37,793 bases of DNA from a virus. The stretch spans positions 1 to 37,793 of IMG/VR virus record IMGVR_UViG_3300044608_000471. One strand, 5' to 3'. Shown one piece after another: positions 8,453-15,470 of this stretch. The notes beneath the pieces are model-generated. The model was given only the letters and a program-made list of their open reading frames with translations. It had not been told where the DNA came from and did no database searches. The stretch's first letter is position 1; each line of letters begins with the position of its first letter. A program made the position numbers and the translations under genes.

Positions 8453-10083
8453 TGGCTTTTGATCCGGATGCGTATTTGGCGCAAAAACCCGCTGCACCGC
8501 CAGCCGCGTTTGACCCTGACGCGTACTTGCAAGCCACAGCAGCAAACATTCCTGGCCCCCGCCGCACAGGAGCCCGCGCCGATCAGATTCCCGGCTACGG
8601 TGGCCCTGTGCCTGCTGCTACCGCGCCTGTCTCAACAGCGCCCGCGTCGCTCACTGAAAGACTGCTTGCGCCGTTAGAAACTGGCGTTGCGTTGACGACG
8701 GGCGCAATCACCGCGCCTGTTGTTGAAGGCGCTAAGATATTGGGCACCTTGACCAGCGGTCAATTTGGCACGCAAGCCGGCATTCGTGCTGGCGAAGCAA
8801 CTGGCCGGCGCGTACAGCAGTTCTTCCGGCCGGCTCTTAGCCCTACGGCGCAGGCTCAGACTGAAGCAGTTGGCAACGCTTTGGCAGCTACTGGTCTGCA
8901 AGGCGTACCGCTAAACATGATGGGCGACATTGCTACGCTTGCGCGCCCGGCAGTCCAACAAGTTGCGCCAGTTGTTCAGGCGCCTATTCAAGCGCGGCAG
9001 CAGCGCGTTCAGCAACAGCGCGTTAAAGAAAGCGAATTAAACGCACCTCGCATTGACGCGGCCAAAGACGCTTTGGAGTTGGGGTTGGCTCTTGATCCGG
9101 CCATTTCTGCGCCCAGCGCCACCACGCGCCTTAAAACGGCGGCGGTCGGCTCTGTTGGACTGCAAGGCAACCTCTCTAAGATCAACTTGCCTCAAGTAGC
9201 AAAAGTCGCTCGTGAAGATTTGGGCCTGCCTGAAACAATTAAACTTGACGCCAAGGCTTTTGAGACCGCTCGCAGTCGCCCTGAAATTAGCGGTGCGTAT
9301 GACAAAGTGCGGGCCATTCCTCGCGTAGTGGCAGATGACGCCGTGTTGAGTGAACTTGACGCATTGCGCGTTCCGGCTGCAATTGGCGATACCGGCCAAG
9401 CTGCCGCAGTCAATAGTTTTCTTGATGTAGTTAAGCAACAAATGCAGGCTGGCGCGAACGGCAAAGTTGCGCTGGACAGCATTCGCCAACTGCGACGCGA
9501 CGCTCAGGCTATTTACAACCGGCAATCGGCAGGCGTTAACCCGCCGTCGCCGGCCGAGATAGCCAAGGCCGACGTGACGATGGGTGTGGCAAATGCAATT
9601 GAAAAAGCTATCGAAAACAGCATCACTGACCCTAAGTTGGTAACTGATTTCCGCAACGCCCGCACGGCGCTGGCGCGTACATACGATTACGAGCGCGCCA
9701 CTAATCTGGCGACCGGCGTCGTAGACCCGCAAGCACTGGCGCGGTTGGCCGCTGAAGGCAAGCCGCTATCGGGCAAGTTGCAAAAACTGGCTAACGTAGC
9801 TGCTAACTTCCCTGAGGTCACGCAAGGCGGTGTCGTTCGCGAACCAACATGGCGCGAAAAGCTCACTCGCTCTAGCGCCGGCGGCACCGTAGGCGCGCTT
9901 GTTGGCTCGCCCTTTGGCCTGCCTGGCGCTATTGTTGGCGGCGGCGCAGGTGCTGCGGTTGGCAATGTGGCGTCCGGTGTAGCTGCGCGTCGCATGGCTT
10001 CGCCCGCATATCAGCGTGCTAACGCCTTGCCGCCCGACTATCGCCCTGTTCCAATGGACAACCAGAACAAACTTGCCCCTTGA
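8452..10083 (+). CDS. Putative ejection / internal virion protein
   Basis: This 543-residue protein opens with two copies of the motif FDPDAYL (near residues 3-9 and 21-27), which often mark the ends of long phage internal proteins. A long Ala/Gln/Arg-rich helical part follows, including QARQQRVQQQRVKE near 180. A Gly/Ala/Val segment (GGTVGALVGSPFGLPGAIVG, about 475-495) could cross a membrane. Together these fit a protein injected with DNA. No lytic transglycosylase motif is seen, unlike some T7-type homologues. Confidence 0.6.
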   Translation: MAFDPDAYLAQKPAAPPAAFDPDAYLQATAANIPGPRRTGARADQIPGYGGPVPAATAPVSTAPASLTERLLAPLETGVALTTGAITAPVVEGAKILGTLTSGQFGTQAGIRAGEATGRRVQQFFRPALSPTAQAQTEAVGNALAATGLQGVPLNMMGDIATLARPAVQQVAPVVQAPIQARQQRVQQQRVKESELNAPRIDAAKDALELGLALDPAISAPSATTRLKTAAVGSVGLQGNLSKINLPQVAKVAREDLGLPETIKLDAKAFETARSRPEISGAYDKVRAIPRVVADDAVLSELDALRVPAAIGDTGQAAAVNSFLDVVKQQMQAGANGKVALDSIRQLRRDAQAIYNRQSAGVNPPSPAEIAKADVTMGVANAIEKAIENSITDPKLVTDFRNARTALARTYDYERATNLATGVVDPQALARLAAEGKPLSGKLQKLANVAANFPEVTQGGVVREPTWREKLTRSSAGGTVGALVGSPFGLPGAIVGGGAGAAVGNVASGVAARRMASPAYQRANALPPDYRPVPMDNQNKLAP

Positions 10084-10085
10084 TC

Positions 10086-10307
10086 ATGGACTACCAAATC
10101 CTCTTCAACATCGCCGTCGCCATCGCTGGGTTCTTCGGGGGCTGGACACTCAACCGCATCTACCAAGCCATCGATCGGCTCGACGCTGACGTGCGCCAGA
10201 TGCCGACGCACTACGTCGCTCGTGACGACTACCGCGCCGACATGGCCGACATCAAGTTGATGCTGGGGCGCATCTTCGACAAGCTCGACAACAAGGTAGA
10301 CAAATGA
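10086..10307 (+). CDS. Small membrane-anchored protein of the lysis region, 73 aa
   Basis: The protein has one N-terminal hydrophobic helix (ILFNIAVAIAGFFGGWTL, residues 4-21) followed by a charged helix with ending IFDKLDNKVDK. Such proteins are frequent next to holin and endolysin genes. A one-helix anchor plus coiled tail could regulate or assist the holin. The ATG at 10086 is preferred to an in-frame TTG two codons earlier. The stop overlaps the next start (ATGA). Confidence 0.6.
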   Translation: MDYQILFNIAVAIAGFFGGWTLNRIYQAIDRLDADVRQMPTHYVARDDYRADMADIKLMLGRIFDKLDNKVDK

Positions 10308-10543
10308 TTGCAAAAGACAAACTGCTGCACCTAGGCATGGGCGTTGGCTCGACCATCGTCTTTGGCGCGGTCCACTTCCTATCTGTAGGCTGGGCCGTTG
10401 CCATCGGGGGCATCGTGTTCGGCATCTTCTACGAGTTCCAACAGTGGTATCGTAAAGAAGGTCAGCCTGACGTTTGGGACGCCATAGCGACCGCGCTGCC
10501 TGGCGTTGTTGCTGGCGTGGCTCTGGAACTGCTGAAGGTGTAA
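10304..10543 (+). CDS. Small membrane protein of the lysis cassette, 79 aa
   Basis: Two hydrophobic segments are visible (about residues 12-38, and 62-78), separated by YEFQQWYRKEGQPDVWDAIA. The KEGQPDVWDAIATALPG pattern resembles small YfiM/DUF2279-like membrane proteins; this link is tentative. Start coupled to the upstream gene by ATGA. A holin-like or holin-partner role is possible. Confidence 0.5.
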   Translation: MIAKDKLLHLGMGVGSTIVFGAVHFLSVGWAVAIGGIVFGIFYEFQQWYRKEGQPDVWDAIATALPGVVAGVALELLKV

Positions 10544-10545
10544 GT

Positions 10546-10962
10546 ATGTCAGACCAAGACCTGAACCACGAACTCGCGCTTATCAAAGAGCAGGCCAAAG
10601 TTGAGCTGAGCAGACTGCAAGCGCAGAGCACCGCCAAAGAAGTTGCCGGTAAGGCGATTGGTGAAAGCGGCCTCTTCTACATCACGCTGATCATCGTGAT
10701 CGGCGTCGGCTCCAGCGTAGTGCTGGAGAATGAGAAGATCGCCGCCGTTATGGGCCTGCTGGGCGCCGCTTTGACCGCGCTGATCAGTATGCTCAACGGC
10801 ATCGCTGGCGCAAACACCAAACAAGAGAAGCCCGAGTTTGAGGTCATGAAGCAACTGATCGACAAGCTCGACCGCCTTGAGCAGCCCATGCGCGTTGACG
10901 TTGAAGGCGACAAAGTCACTGTTCGCAAGGGTGATGACGTTGTCACCACGAAGAAGGAGTGA
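10546..10962 (+). CDS. Two-helix membrane protein, holin candidate, 138 aa
   Basis: A charged N-terminal helix (residues 1-40) is followed by two membrane segments (GLFYITLIIVIGVGSSVVL near 45-63 and VMGLLGAALTALISMLNGI near 70-90). A charged C-terminal tail ends VTTKKE. This layout suits a holin or an accessory pore protein. The ATG at 10546 follows the previous stop by two bases. An upstream alternative start would lie within the preceding gene and is not favoured. Confidence 0.55.
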   Translation: MSDQDLNHELALIKEQAKVELSRLQAQSTAKEVAGKAIGESGLFYITLIIVIGVGSSVVLENEKIAAVMGLLGAALTALISMLNGIAGANTKQEKPEFEVMKQLIDKLDRLEQPMRVDVEGDKVTVRKGDDVVTTKKE

Positions 10963-10964
10963 GC

Positions 10965-11450
10965 ATGGACTGGCTTAAACAGATCGCGCCCACCGTTGCC
11001 ACCGCGCTAGGTGGCCCGCTAGCCGGCATGGCTGTGTCGGCTATCTCCAAAGCCATCGGCGTGGACGAGGACAAGGTCCAAGACATGATCTCCAGCAACA
11101 AGCTAAGTGCCGATCAAGTGGCGCAGCTAAAGTTGGCCGAGATTGAGCTTGCCAAGCAGGCGCAAGAACTTGGTCTGAACTTTGAAAAGCTGGCCGTGGA
11201 AGACCGCAAGTCTGCACGGGAGATGCAGGCCACGACCCGCTCGATGATGCCGCCAATTTTGGCCGGTGCAGTCACCATCGGGTTCTTTGGCATCGTGGTG
11301 ATGATGTTCTTCAACCAAGTAGACAGCAACAACCCGGCGATCTTGATGATGCTGGGGTCGCTGGGCACCGCTTGGACGGGTATCATTGCCTACTACTTTG
11401 GCTCGTCTGCCGGCTCTCAAGCCAAAACAGAAATGATGGCGAAAAAATGA
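10965..11450 (+). CDS. 3TM-type holin (GTA_holin_3TM-like)
   Basis: The 161-residue protein starts MDWLKQIAPTVATALGGPLAG, quoted up to its first hydrophobic stretch. It has a long amphipathic middle (KLAEIELAKQAQELGLNFE) and two C-terminal membrane helices (PPILAGAVTIGFFGIVVMMF and AILMMLGSLGTAWTGIIAYY). This order, including the MQATTRSMMP lead-in, is that of the 3TM holin family that releases gene transfer agents and phages. It would permeabilise the inner membrane to let out the endolysin. AAGGAG precedes the ATG; its stop overlaps the endolysin ATG. Confidence 0.75.
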   Translation: MDWLKQIAPTVATALGGPLAGMAVSAISKAIGVDEDKVQDMISSNKLSADQVAQLKLAEIELAKQAQELGLNFEKLAVEDRKSAREMQATTRSMMPPILAGAVTIGFFGIVVMMFFNQVDSNNPAILMMLGSLGTAWTGIIAYYFGSSAGSQAKTEMMAKK

Positions 11451-11959
11451 AACACAATTGGGAAGAAGCGCTCAAGCACATCCTCAAGTACGAGGGTGGT
11501 TACGTCAACCATCCTGCCGACCCTGGCGGCATGACTAACCTAGGAGTGACTAAACGTGTCTGGGAAGATTGGTCCAATGGTGCTGCCACCGAAGCCGACA
11601 TGCGCTCGCTCACGCCTGATATGGTTGCGCCGCTGTATAAGAAGCGTTACTGGGATGTCGTTCGCGGTGATGAGCTTCCTTCTGGTGTTGATCTGTGCGT
11701 TGTTGATTGCGCCGTTAATGCTGGTCCTGGCCGGGCTGCTCAGTTCCTCCAGCAAGCCGTAGGCGTCCCAGTTGACGGGCAGATCGGCCCCAAGACGTTG
11801 GCCGCTGTAACGGCCATGCCCGCCGATGAACTCATCGAGAAGTTCTGCGATCTGCGAGAGGCTCACTACAAGAGCCTGTCCACCTTCGCCACCTTTGGCA
11901 AAGGCTGGATGCGCCGACTGGACTCGGTTGAGGCCGAATCCAAAACGCTAACGGCGTAA
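11447..11959 (+). CDS. Endolysin, GH108-type N-acetylmuramidase
   Basis: This 170-residue enzyme cuts the glycan strands of peptidoglycan. The N-terminus has the GH108 signature: ILKYEGGYVNHPADPGGMTN with the catalytic Glu at residue 16, then LGVT. The C-terminal half has FLQQAVGVPVDGQIGPKTL, the peptidoglycan-binding (PG_binding_3) type repeat. No signal peptide is present, so it needs the upstream holin for export. The ATG at 11447 overlaps the holin stop (ATGA). The last 12 bases overlap a convergent gene. Confidence 0.9.
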   Translation: MKHNWEEALKHILKYEGGYVNHPADPGGMTNLGVTKRVWEDWSNGAATEADMRSLTPDMVAPLYKKRYWDVVRGDELPSGVDLCVVDCAVNAGPGRAAQFLQQAVGVPVDGQIGPKTLAAVTAMPADELIEKFCDLREAHYKSLSTFATFGKGWMRRLDSVEAESKTLTA

Positions 11960-12127
11960 CAAGTCCCGATAGGCGTTAATCGCCGTCTTCAGGTCTTGGC
12001 GCAGGTGCATGATCTCGTCCTGCTGCTCTTGCATCTTTGCGTAGGCGTCCTGCGCGAACTTTGCCAGCGTCGCTGGCTGCCAGCTTTGGAAGTCTGGCGC
12101 GTTCTTCTGTGAAAAATCAGTGCTCAT
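11948..12127 (-). CDS. Small coiled-coil protein, 59 aa
   Basis: The minus-strand frame runs from ATG at 12127 to TAG at 11948. It starts MSTDFSQKNAPDFQSWQP and continues as an amphipathic helix (KMQEQQDEIMHLRQDLKTA). It overlaps the stop of the preceding operon gene by ATGA and overlaps the end of the endolysin gene tail-to-tail. The coupling supports a real gene. Function unknown. Confidence 0.6.
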   Translation of the reverse strand: MSTDFSQKNAPDFQSWQPATLAKFAQDAYAKMQEQQDEIMHLRQDLKTAINAYRDLLRR

Positions 12128-12480
12128 TGTTGCGCTCGTGTGTTGCTTTGATACGCAGGTATCCCCGCCCGCCGACCTATGGTGCTGATCATGTTATCAC
12201 TAAGGCCAAATGTTTTGGCGATCACAAAATGCTTTTCGCCAGTACGCATCATGTTCAGGATTTGCTCATTGCGTGCGTGCAGTTTTTGCTTTTTACGGAT
12301 GCTTTTAATGTGCGGAAGAAGATACTTTTTTAGCGTCTCTTCTAGCCCGTCATCTATCTCATAGGTAAAAAACTTCAGCCCGCACTGGCCGCAACCGCGC
12401 CGCCGCCGCATAACTAGCGCGTCATGCTCTGTCCGAGAGTCCAAAACGGATGTCTTGCACCCACACTGCACGCACTTCAC
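12124..12480 (-). CDS. NrdR-like zinc ribbon fused to helix-turn-helix, putative regulator
   Basis: This 118-residue protein starts with a zinc ribbon very like that of the ribonucleotide reductase repressor NrdR: C3-x2-C6, DSR at 14-16, RRRR at 25-28, C30-x2-C33, then FFTYE. NrdR would continue with an ATP-cone. Here a basic helical linker and a probable helix-turn-helix (about residues 70-108, including IAKTFGLSDNMISTIGRRAG) follow instead. It should bind DNA and may regulate phage or host transcription. No ribonucleotide reductase gene is present in the phage. It is coupled by ATGA overlaps on both sides. Confidence 0.7.
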   Translation of the reverse strand: MKCVQCGCKTSVLDSRTEHDALVMRRRRGCGQCGLKFFTYEIDDGLEETLKKYLLPHIKSIRKKQKLHARNEQILNMMRTGEKHFVIAKTFGLSDNMISTIGRRAGIPAYQSNTRAQQ

Positions 12481-12668
12481 TTTGCCTCCGTTGCGCGGCG
12501 TAGGTACGACGTCAGACGCTTGATCTTAACGTCGTAGTACTTGCACATGGACTCAGCGTATTCGTGCGCTGACTGAGCCTCTAGCAGCTTGCGCTTGGCC
12601 TCTTCCAACTCTTTGAGCGCCAGCGTCTCGGCGCTTGGCGGCAAAAATACTTTGAAAATCTTGTTCAT
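12477..12668 (-). CDS. Small coiled-coil protein, 63 aa
   Basis: Starts MNKIFKVFLPPSAETLALKE and continues as a Lys/Glu/Leu-rich helix typical of a coiled coil, ending in a basic segment. The stop and start overlap with neighbours by ATGA at both ends. Function unknown. Confidence 0.65.
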   Translation of the reverse strand: MNKIFKVFLPPSAETLALKELEEAKRKLLEAQSAHEYAESMCKYYDVKIKRLTSYLRRATEAK

Positions 12669-12847
12669 TTGATTGCTTCCTTCAGTAGTTCCACTCGTTC
12701 CCGCGCTGCGCGCAGCATGGTGTAGCGCTGGTGCAGGCGCTCCAAGAACGTCACGCGCTTGGCGCCTTGGCGTTCAATCTCAAGCAGCGCCAGCACCTCA
12801 TCCTCGGTCAGCATGTTTAGCTTTTTGTTTAGCTCGCGCCAGTTCAT
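12665..12847 (-). CDS. Small helical protein, 60 aa
   Basis: Starts MNWRELNKKLNMLTEDEV and is all helical in appearance, with RVTFLERLHQRYTMLRA and a final RVELLKEAIK. The LTEDEVLALLEIE segment recalls small phage proteins of unknown function. It overlaps the next gene upstream by 50 bases in another frame and the downstream gene by ATGA. Confidence 0.6.
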   Translation of the reverse strand: MNWRELNKKLNMLTEDEVLALLEIERQGAKRVTFLERLHQRYTMLRAARERVELLKEAIK

Positions 12848-12974
12848 CTTTCTTCTCCAGTTGTTCGAGTGATTTTTTTAGCCGCTCCATCAGGCGCTGC
12901 GCTTGGTTGTACTGCTTGACGGCGATGCGGAACTGCGCCTTCGTCGAGCGGATACGGTCTTTCAGGGTGTTCAT
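12798..12974 (-). CDS. Small basic coiled-coil protein, 58 aa
   Basis: ATG at 12974 to TGA at 12798. It starts MNTLKDRIRSTKAQFRIAVK and continues as a Lys/Gln/Leu helix ending KQKAKHADRG. The ATG overlaps the helicase stop (ATGA), which supports translation. The last 50 bases are shared in another frame with the next gene, unusual even for this compact operon. Function unknown. Confidence 0.55.
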   Translation of the reverse strand: MNTLKDRIRSTKAQFRIAVKQYNQAQRLMERLKKSLEQLEKKDELARAKQKAKHADRG

Positions 12975-14251
12975 TTCAGACTCTCCATTGCAATGTCACT
13001 GACCGCCTGCTTGCTGTGCAGCGCGGCCCATATCTTCTCATCGACCGTCTGGTTGGCGATCATGACGTAGCACCAGACGTCGTGGCGCTGCCCGGATCGG
13101 TGCAAGCGCCCGTTGGCCTGCTCGAACAGCTCAAGGCTCCAAGGCAGGCTGAGCCAAACGATGTGGTGGCCGCCGTGCTGGAGGTTGAGCCCGTGCCCGG
13201 CGGATCGCGGGTGCAGGCATAGAAGGCGTATTCGTCCGGCGTTCCAGTCATCAATGCTGTCAACCGTTCGGGCGTGAGGGAAGCGCCGCTGTAGTTCATT
13301 GAGTTCCTCGATGAAGTTGTAGAAAACGATAGTGTTGGCCTGCTGGTTCTCGGCCAGCAACTCCTCCAGCCGGTCGAACTTGTGGCTGCTGAACCAGACT
13401 GGCTCTGGCGTGTAGACGAAGCCAGCCGCCATCTGCGAGAGCTTTTGCGTCACTACGGCGGCGTTGATCGCCACCGCAGTCGCGTCCGGAAAGCGCGTCA
13501 CGAAGTCCTTCTTCATGTCCTCGTACGGCTTGCGGTCGGGCAGGTCCATCCGCACCTCGACCGTGTGCAGCGGCGGCAGCTTGTCCTTGTACTCGCCTGG
13601 CTCCAGCACGAACGTCGCCGGCTTGATCCGGGCCATAACCTGCTCCAGCGCGCCGGGGCGCGGTTGCCAGTCGTTGTAGTCCTTGTTGACGAGGTAGAAG
13701 TACTGCTGCTGGAACGCGCCCTTGCTGCGGCCTAGTAGCTTCTGGTCGATGATCTTGCACTGCCCGAACACGTCCTCAAGGCCGTTGCTGGTAAAGCTGC
13801 CGGTCAGGCCCCAGCGGATCGGGCAGTCGAGCGCCTTGGCGAGCGCCTTGAACCGAGCGCCCGACGGATTCTTCAAGCGCGTCAGCTCATCGAACACAAT
13901 GCCGTCGAAGGTGCTTAGGTCTTGCTCGGCCAGCCACTGGAGGTTGTCGTAGTTGGTGACAACAACATCTGCTGAACTATTAAGGGCTGTTTTACGGTGA
14001 GTTGGCGTTCCAGTAGCAACCGCGACCGTCAGTTTAGGCGCCCACTTGTAGGCTTCGGCAAACCAAACTGTTTGCGCTACGCGCAGCGGCGCCAGCACTA
14101 AGAACCGTGACGCATAGCCGTCTCGCATTATGTCTTGCATGGCCGTTAGCGTGATCGCCGTCTTGCCTGCGCCGACCGGCGCTAGGATCATGGCGCGGTC
14201 GTGCTCGTACAGGAAGTCAGCCGCCTGCTCTTGATAGGGTCGTAGGTTCAT
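12971..14251 (-). CDS. SNF2/DEAD-like superfamily 2 helicase
   Basis: This 426-residue ATPase has motif I APVGAGKT (24-31), a DEAD-box variant DELT (121-124) within VFDELTRLKNPSG, motif III GLTGS (148-152), and C-terminal motifs V/VI including SAGHGLNLQ and QANGRLHRSGQ (378-388). This is the compact SNF2-type helicase that many phages carry beside a VRR-NUC nuclease. It probably remodels or unwinds DNA in replication or recombination. The Q-like N-terminal RPYQEQA is intact. Its start lies in the overlap with a small upstream gene. Confidence 0.88.
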   Translation of the reverse strand: MNLRPYQEQAADFLYEHDRAMILAPVGAGKTAITLTAMQDIMRDGYASRFLVLAPLRVAQTVWFAEAYKWAPKLTVAVATGTPTHRKTALNSSADVVVTNYDNLQWLAEQDLSTFDGIVFDELTRLKNPSGARFKALAKALDCPIRWGLTGSFTSNGLEDVFGQCKIIDQKLLGRSKGAFQQQYFYLVNKDYNDWQPRPGALEQVMARIKPATFVLEPGEYKDKLPPLHTVEVRMDLPDRKPYEDMKKDFVTRFPDATAVAINAAVVTQKLSQMAAGFVYTPEPVWFSSHKFDRLEELLAENQQANTIVFYNFIEELNELQRRFPHARTVDSIDDWNAGRIRLLCLHPRSAGHGLNLQHGGHHIVWLSLPWSLELFEQANGRLHRSGQRHDVWCYVMIANQTVDEKIWAALHSKQAVSDIAMESLK

Positions 14252-14369
14252 TTTTTACCGACTCAATAAATCGTTTCAGCGCCTCGGCGTCAAACACATA
14301 CTTCTCAACAAACTTGTGATAGTCCGGGTATGCGGCGCGGGTTTCGATGTTGCCGCCAGCCTCAAGCAC
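14217..14369 (-). CDS. Small protein between nuclease and helicase, 50 aa
   Basis: A GTG start at 14369 is preceded by AAGGAG (4 bases away) inside the end of the VRR-NUC gene. The product contains NIETRAAYPDYHKFVEKYVF and ends TTLSRAGG, running 35 bases into the helicase gene in another frame. An in-frame ATG lies 18 bases upstream as an alternative. The ribosome site and tight packing support a gene; function unknown. Confidence 0.5.
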   Translation of the reverse strand: MLEAGGNIETRAAYPDYHKFVEKYVFDAEALKRFIESVKNEPTTLSRAGG

Positions 14370-14640
14370 TGCGCTCCTTAATCCACTCATTGACATGTTC
14401 TTTACTCCATAGACAAACGTAGTTCTGGCGCAGCCGCGCCATGTCAGATTGAAAGATCTTCTGTAGCTCGGACAGCCGACCGCCCGACGCCTTCAACTCG
14501 ACGAACCATGTCTGGCCGTCGGGCAGACAGACGACGCGGTCGGCCACGCCTCGATGCGCCGGGCTGGTGAACTTGTACGCTACGCCGCCAAAAGCTTTGA
14601 CCTTGGCGACGAAGTGCTTCTCGATGGTTGACTCTCTCAT
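14362..14640 (-). CDS. VRR-NUC domain nuclease
   Basis: This 92-residue protein is a stand-alone VRR-NUC (PD-(D/E)XK-type) nuclease. It has the N-terminal [19 protein letters not shown], then RGVADRVV with the metal-binding Asp, then [15 protein letters not shown] with the Glu and Lys of the active site. Phage VRR-NUC proteins can act on branched DNA and often neighbour an SNF2 helicase, as here. The ATG at 14640 overlaps the upstream stop (ATGA); a GTG five codons earlier is an alternative start. Confidence 0.85.
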   Translation of the reverse strand: MRESTIEKHFVAKVKAFGGVAYKFTSPAHRGVADRVVCLPDGQTWFVELKASGGRLSELQKIFQSDMARLRQNYVCLWSKEHVNEWIKERSA

Positions 14641-14969
14641 TTTCTGTTGGGGCACTTTCTGCCTTGGTCACAGTCGTGGTTGCATGGCGGGCAAGCGAAC
14701 TGAGGCCAGTCGTCGAACAGTGGCATGGGATCTTGTTCCCTTGCCGCTGCAATGGCGGCTCTAGCTTCACCCAAGCCGCGAACATCATCAGACGACGTTG
14801 GGCCAAAATTGTCCACCATGACAATGAGAGCGCCCAGCAGTTGCGCGTTTACTGCCTCCAGGCGGCGCAGTTCGGCAGCGGCTTTGCCGACATCGGCATT
14901 GATGCCGCGATATCCAAGCAGCGCGTCCAATGCCGCAGCCAGCCGCTGGGCTTCGGTTTGTTCAGTCAT
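14637..14969 (-). CDS. Unknown protein with C-terminal Cys cluster, 110 aa
   Basis: Starts [19 protein letters not shown] and is helical up to about residue 85. The C-terminus has [15 protein letters not shown], a likely small metal-binding knuckle. GGAG stands 7 bases before the ATG at 14969; a longer frame upstream is not needed. The C-terminal Cys/His pattern occurs in small phage proteins of unknown function. ATGA coupling to VRR-NUC suggests co-translation. Confidence 0.65.
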   Translation of the reverse strand: MTEQTEAQRLAAALDALLGYRGINADVGKAAAELRRLEAVNAQLLGALIVMVDNFGPTSSDDVRGLGEARAAIAAAREQDPMPLFDDWPQFACPPCNHDCDQGRKCPNRK

Positions 14970-15129
14970 GATTGGTCTCCAAAACAAATGGCCCCTGCCA
15001 CTCACCTATTTCAGTCACAACTCCGTGCCTGTCTCTTTTTACGACGCGGCTTTGATAGCCGTCAGGGACATCCCGGCGTTCAAGCTCGACAGTCCCCAAA
15101 AGGTCTTTGATATTGATTAGCTCATCCAT
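14962..15129 (-). CDS. Small protein, 55 aa
   Basis: ATG at 15129 is preceded by AAGGAG. The product starts [20 protein letters not shown] and ends PFVLETNHD. Overlaps the downstream gene by 8 bases. The strong ribosome site makes it a convincing gene. Function unknown. Confidence 0.65.
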   Translation of the reverse strand: MDELINIKDLLGTVELERRDVPDGYQSRVVKRDRHGVVTEIGEWQGPFVLETNHD

Positions 15130-15200
15130 GATTGCTCCTTAATTGGCGGCTGGCCGGGGCGGTCAAGCGGGTTAGGAAAGGGCGGGAACGGCCAAGTCAT
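15117..15200 (-). CDS. Tiny proline-rich ORF, 27 aa
   Basis: The ATG at 15200 overlaps the preceding stop (ATGA) and is preceded by GAGGTGAT, an excellent match to the ribosome site. The peptide is MTWPFPPFPNPLDRPGQPP followed by eight residues. It is Pro/Phe-rich and could bind a host protein, though this is inference. The tiny size keeps confidence modest. Confidence 0.45.
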   Translation of the reverse strand: MTWPFPPFPNPLDRPGQPPIKEQSWMS

Positions 15201-15361
15201 GCGATCACCTCTTGCAGTGCAGCAATCAGTTCTTGCGCCTGCTTTTTGGTCAGCACAGTGCTGGCGCGGCCGCGCTCAATGCTGATGGTTAGCCACACGG
15301 CGTCTCCGTGCTCGTCTACCAAAATAGCTTCGGCGGGCAGTGTGCGGATGTAGTGTTCCAT
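15197..15361 (-). CDS. First gene of the leftward operon, 54 aa
   Basis: Starts MEHYIRTLPAEAILVDEHGD, with a beta part (AVWLTISIERG) and a C-terminal helix (KKQAQELIAALQEVIA). The ATG at 15361 follows GGAG at 7 bases; an upstream in-frame start would fall in the promoter region. It is the promoter-proximal gene of an operon with almost every junction overlapping. Function unknown. Confidence 0.6.
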   Translation of the reverse strand: MEHYIRTLPAEAILVDEHGDAVWLTISIERGRASTVLTKKQAQELIAALQEVIA

Positions 15362-15391
15362 AGTGGACTCCAGTTGATTGATTGGGCCGCC

Positions 15392-15420
15392 ATCATAGCG
15401 GGTCAAAAACTTTTGTGCAA
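15392..15420 (-). promoter_or_regulatory. Leftward promoter of the divergent pair
   Basis: Read on the minus strand: TTGCAC (15420-15415), 17 bases, TATGAT (15397-15392). The -10 matches the sigma-70 consensus at 5 of 6, the -35 at 3 of 6. Predicted start near 15385 gives a short leader before the ATG at 15361. It should drive the operon 15361-11948. Confidence 0.55.
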
Positions 15421-15442
15421 CTACTTTTTTTCGTGCTATGAT
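15413..15442 (+). promoter_or_regulatory. Rightward promoter of the divergent pair
   Basis: TTGTGC (15413-15418), 18 bases, TATGAT (15437-15442). The -35 overlaps the opposite -35 by four bases, so the two promoters cannot easily be occupied together. Predicted start near 15449, then AGGAG and the GTG start at 15471. It should drive the replication operon. Confidence 0.55.
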
Positions 15443-15470
15443 GACGGCTCAACAACTACAGGAGAGTTCA

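Larger units (their letters stand above)
15387..15447. repeat. Symmetric 13-base inverted repeat of the divergent control region
   Basis: The left arm 15387-15399 (CCGCCATCATAGC) and right arm 15435-15447 (GCTATGATGACGG) match at 12 of 13 positions in opposite orientation. The centre falls on TTGTGCAA at 15413-15420. Each arm contains the -10 box of one of the two divergent promoters. A dimeric regulator binding both arms, or simply promoter symmetry, could explain this. Confidence 0.7.
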
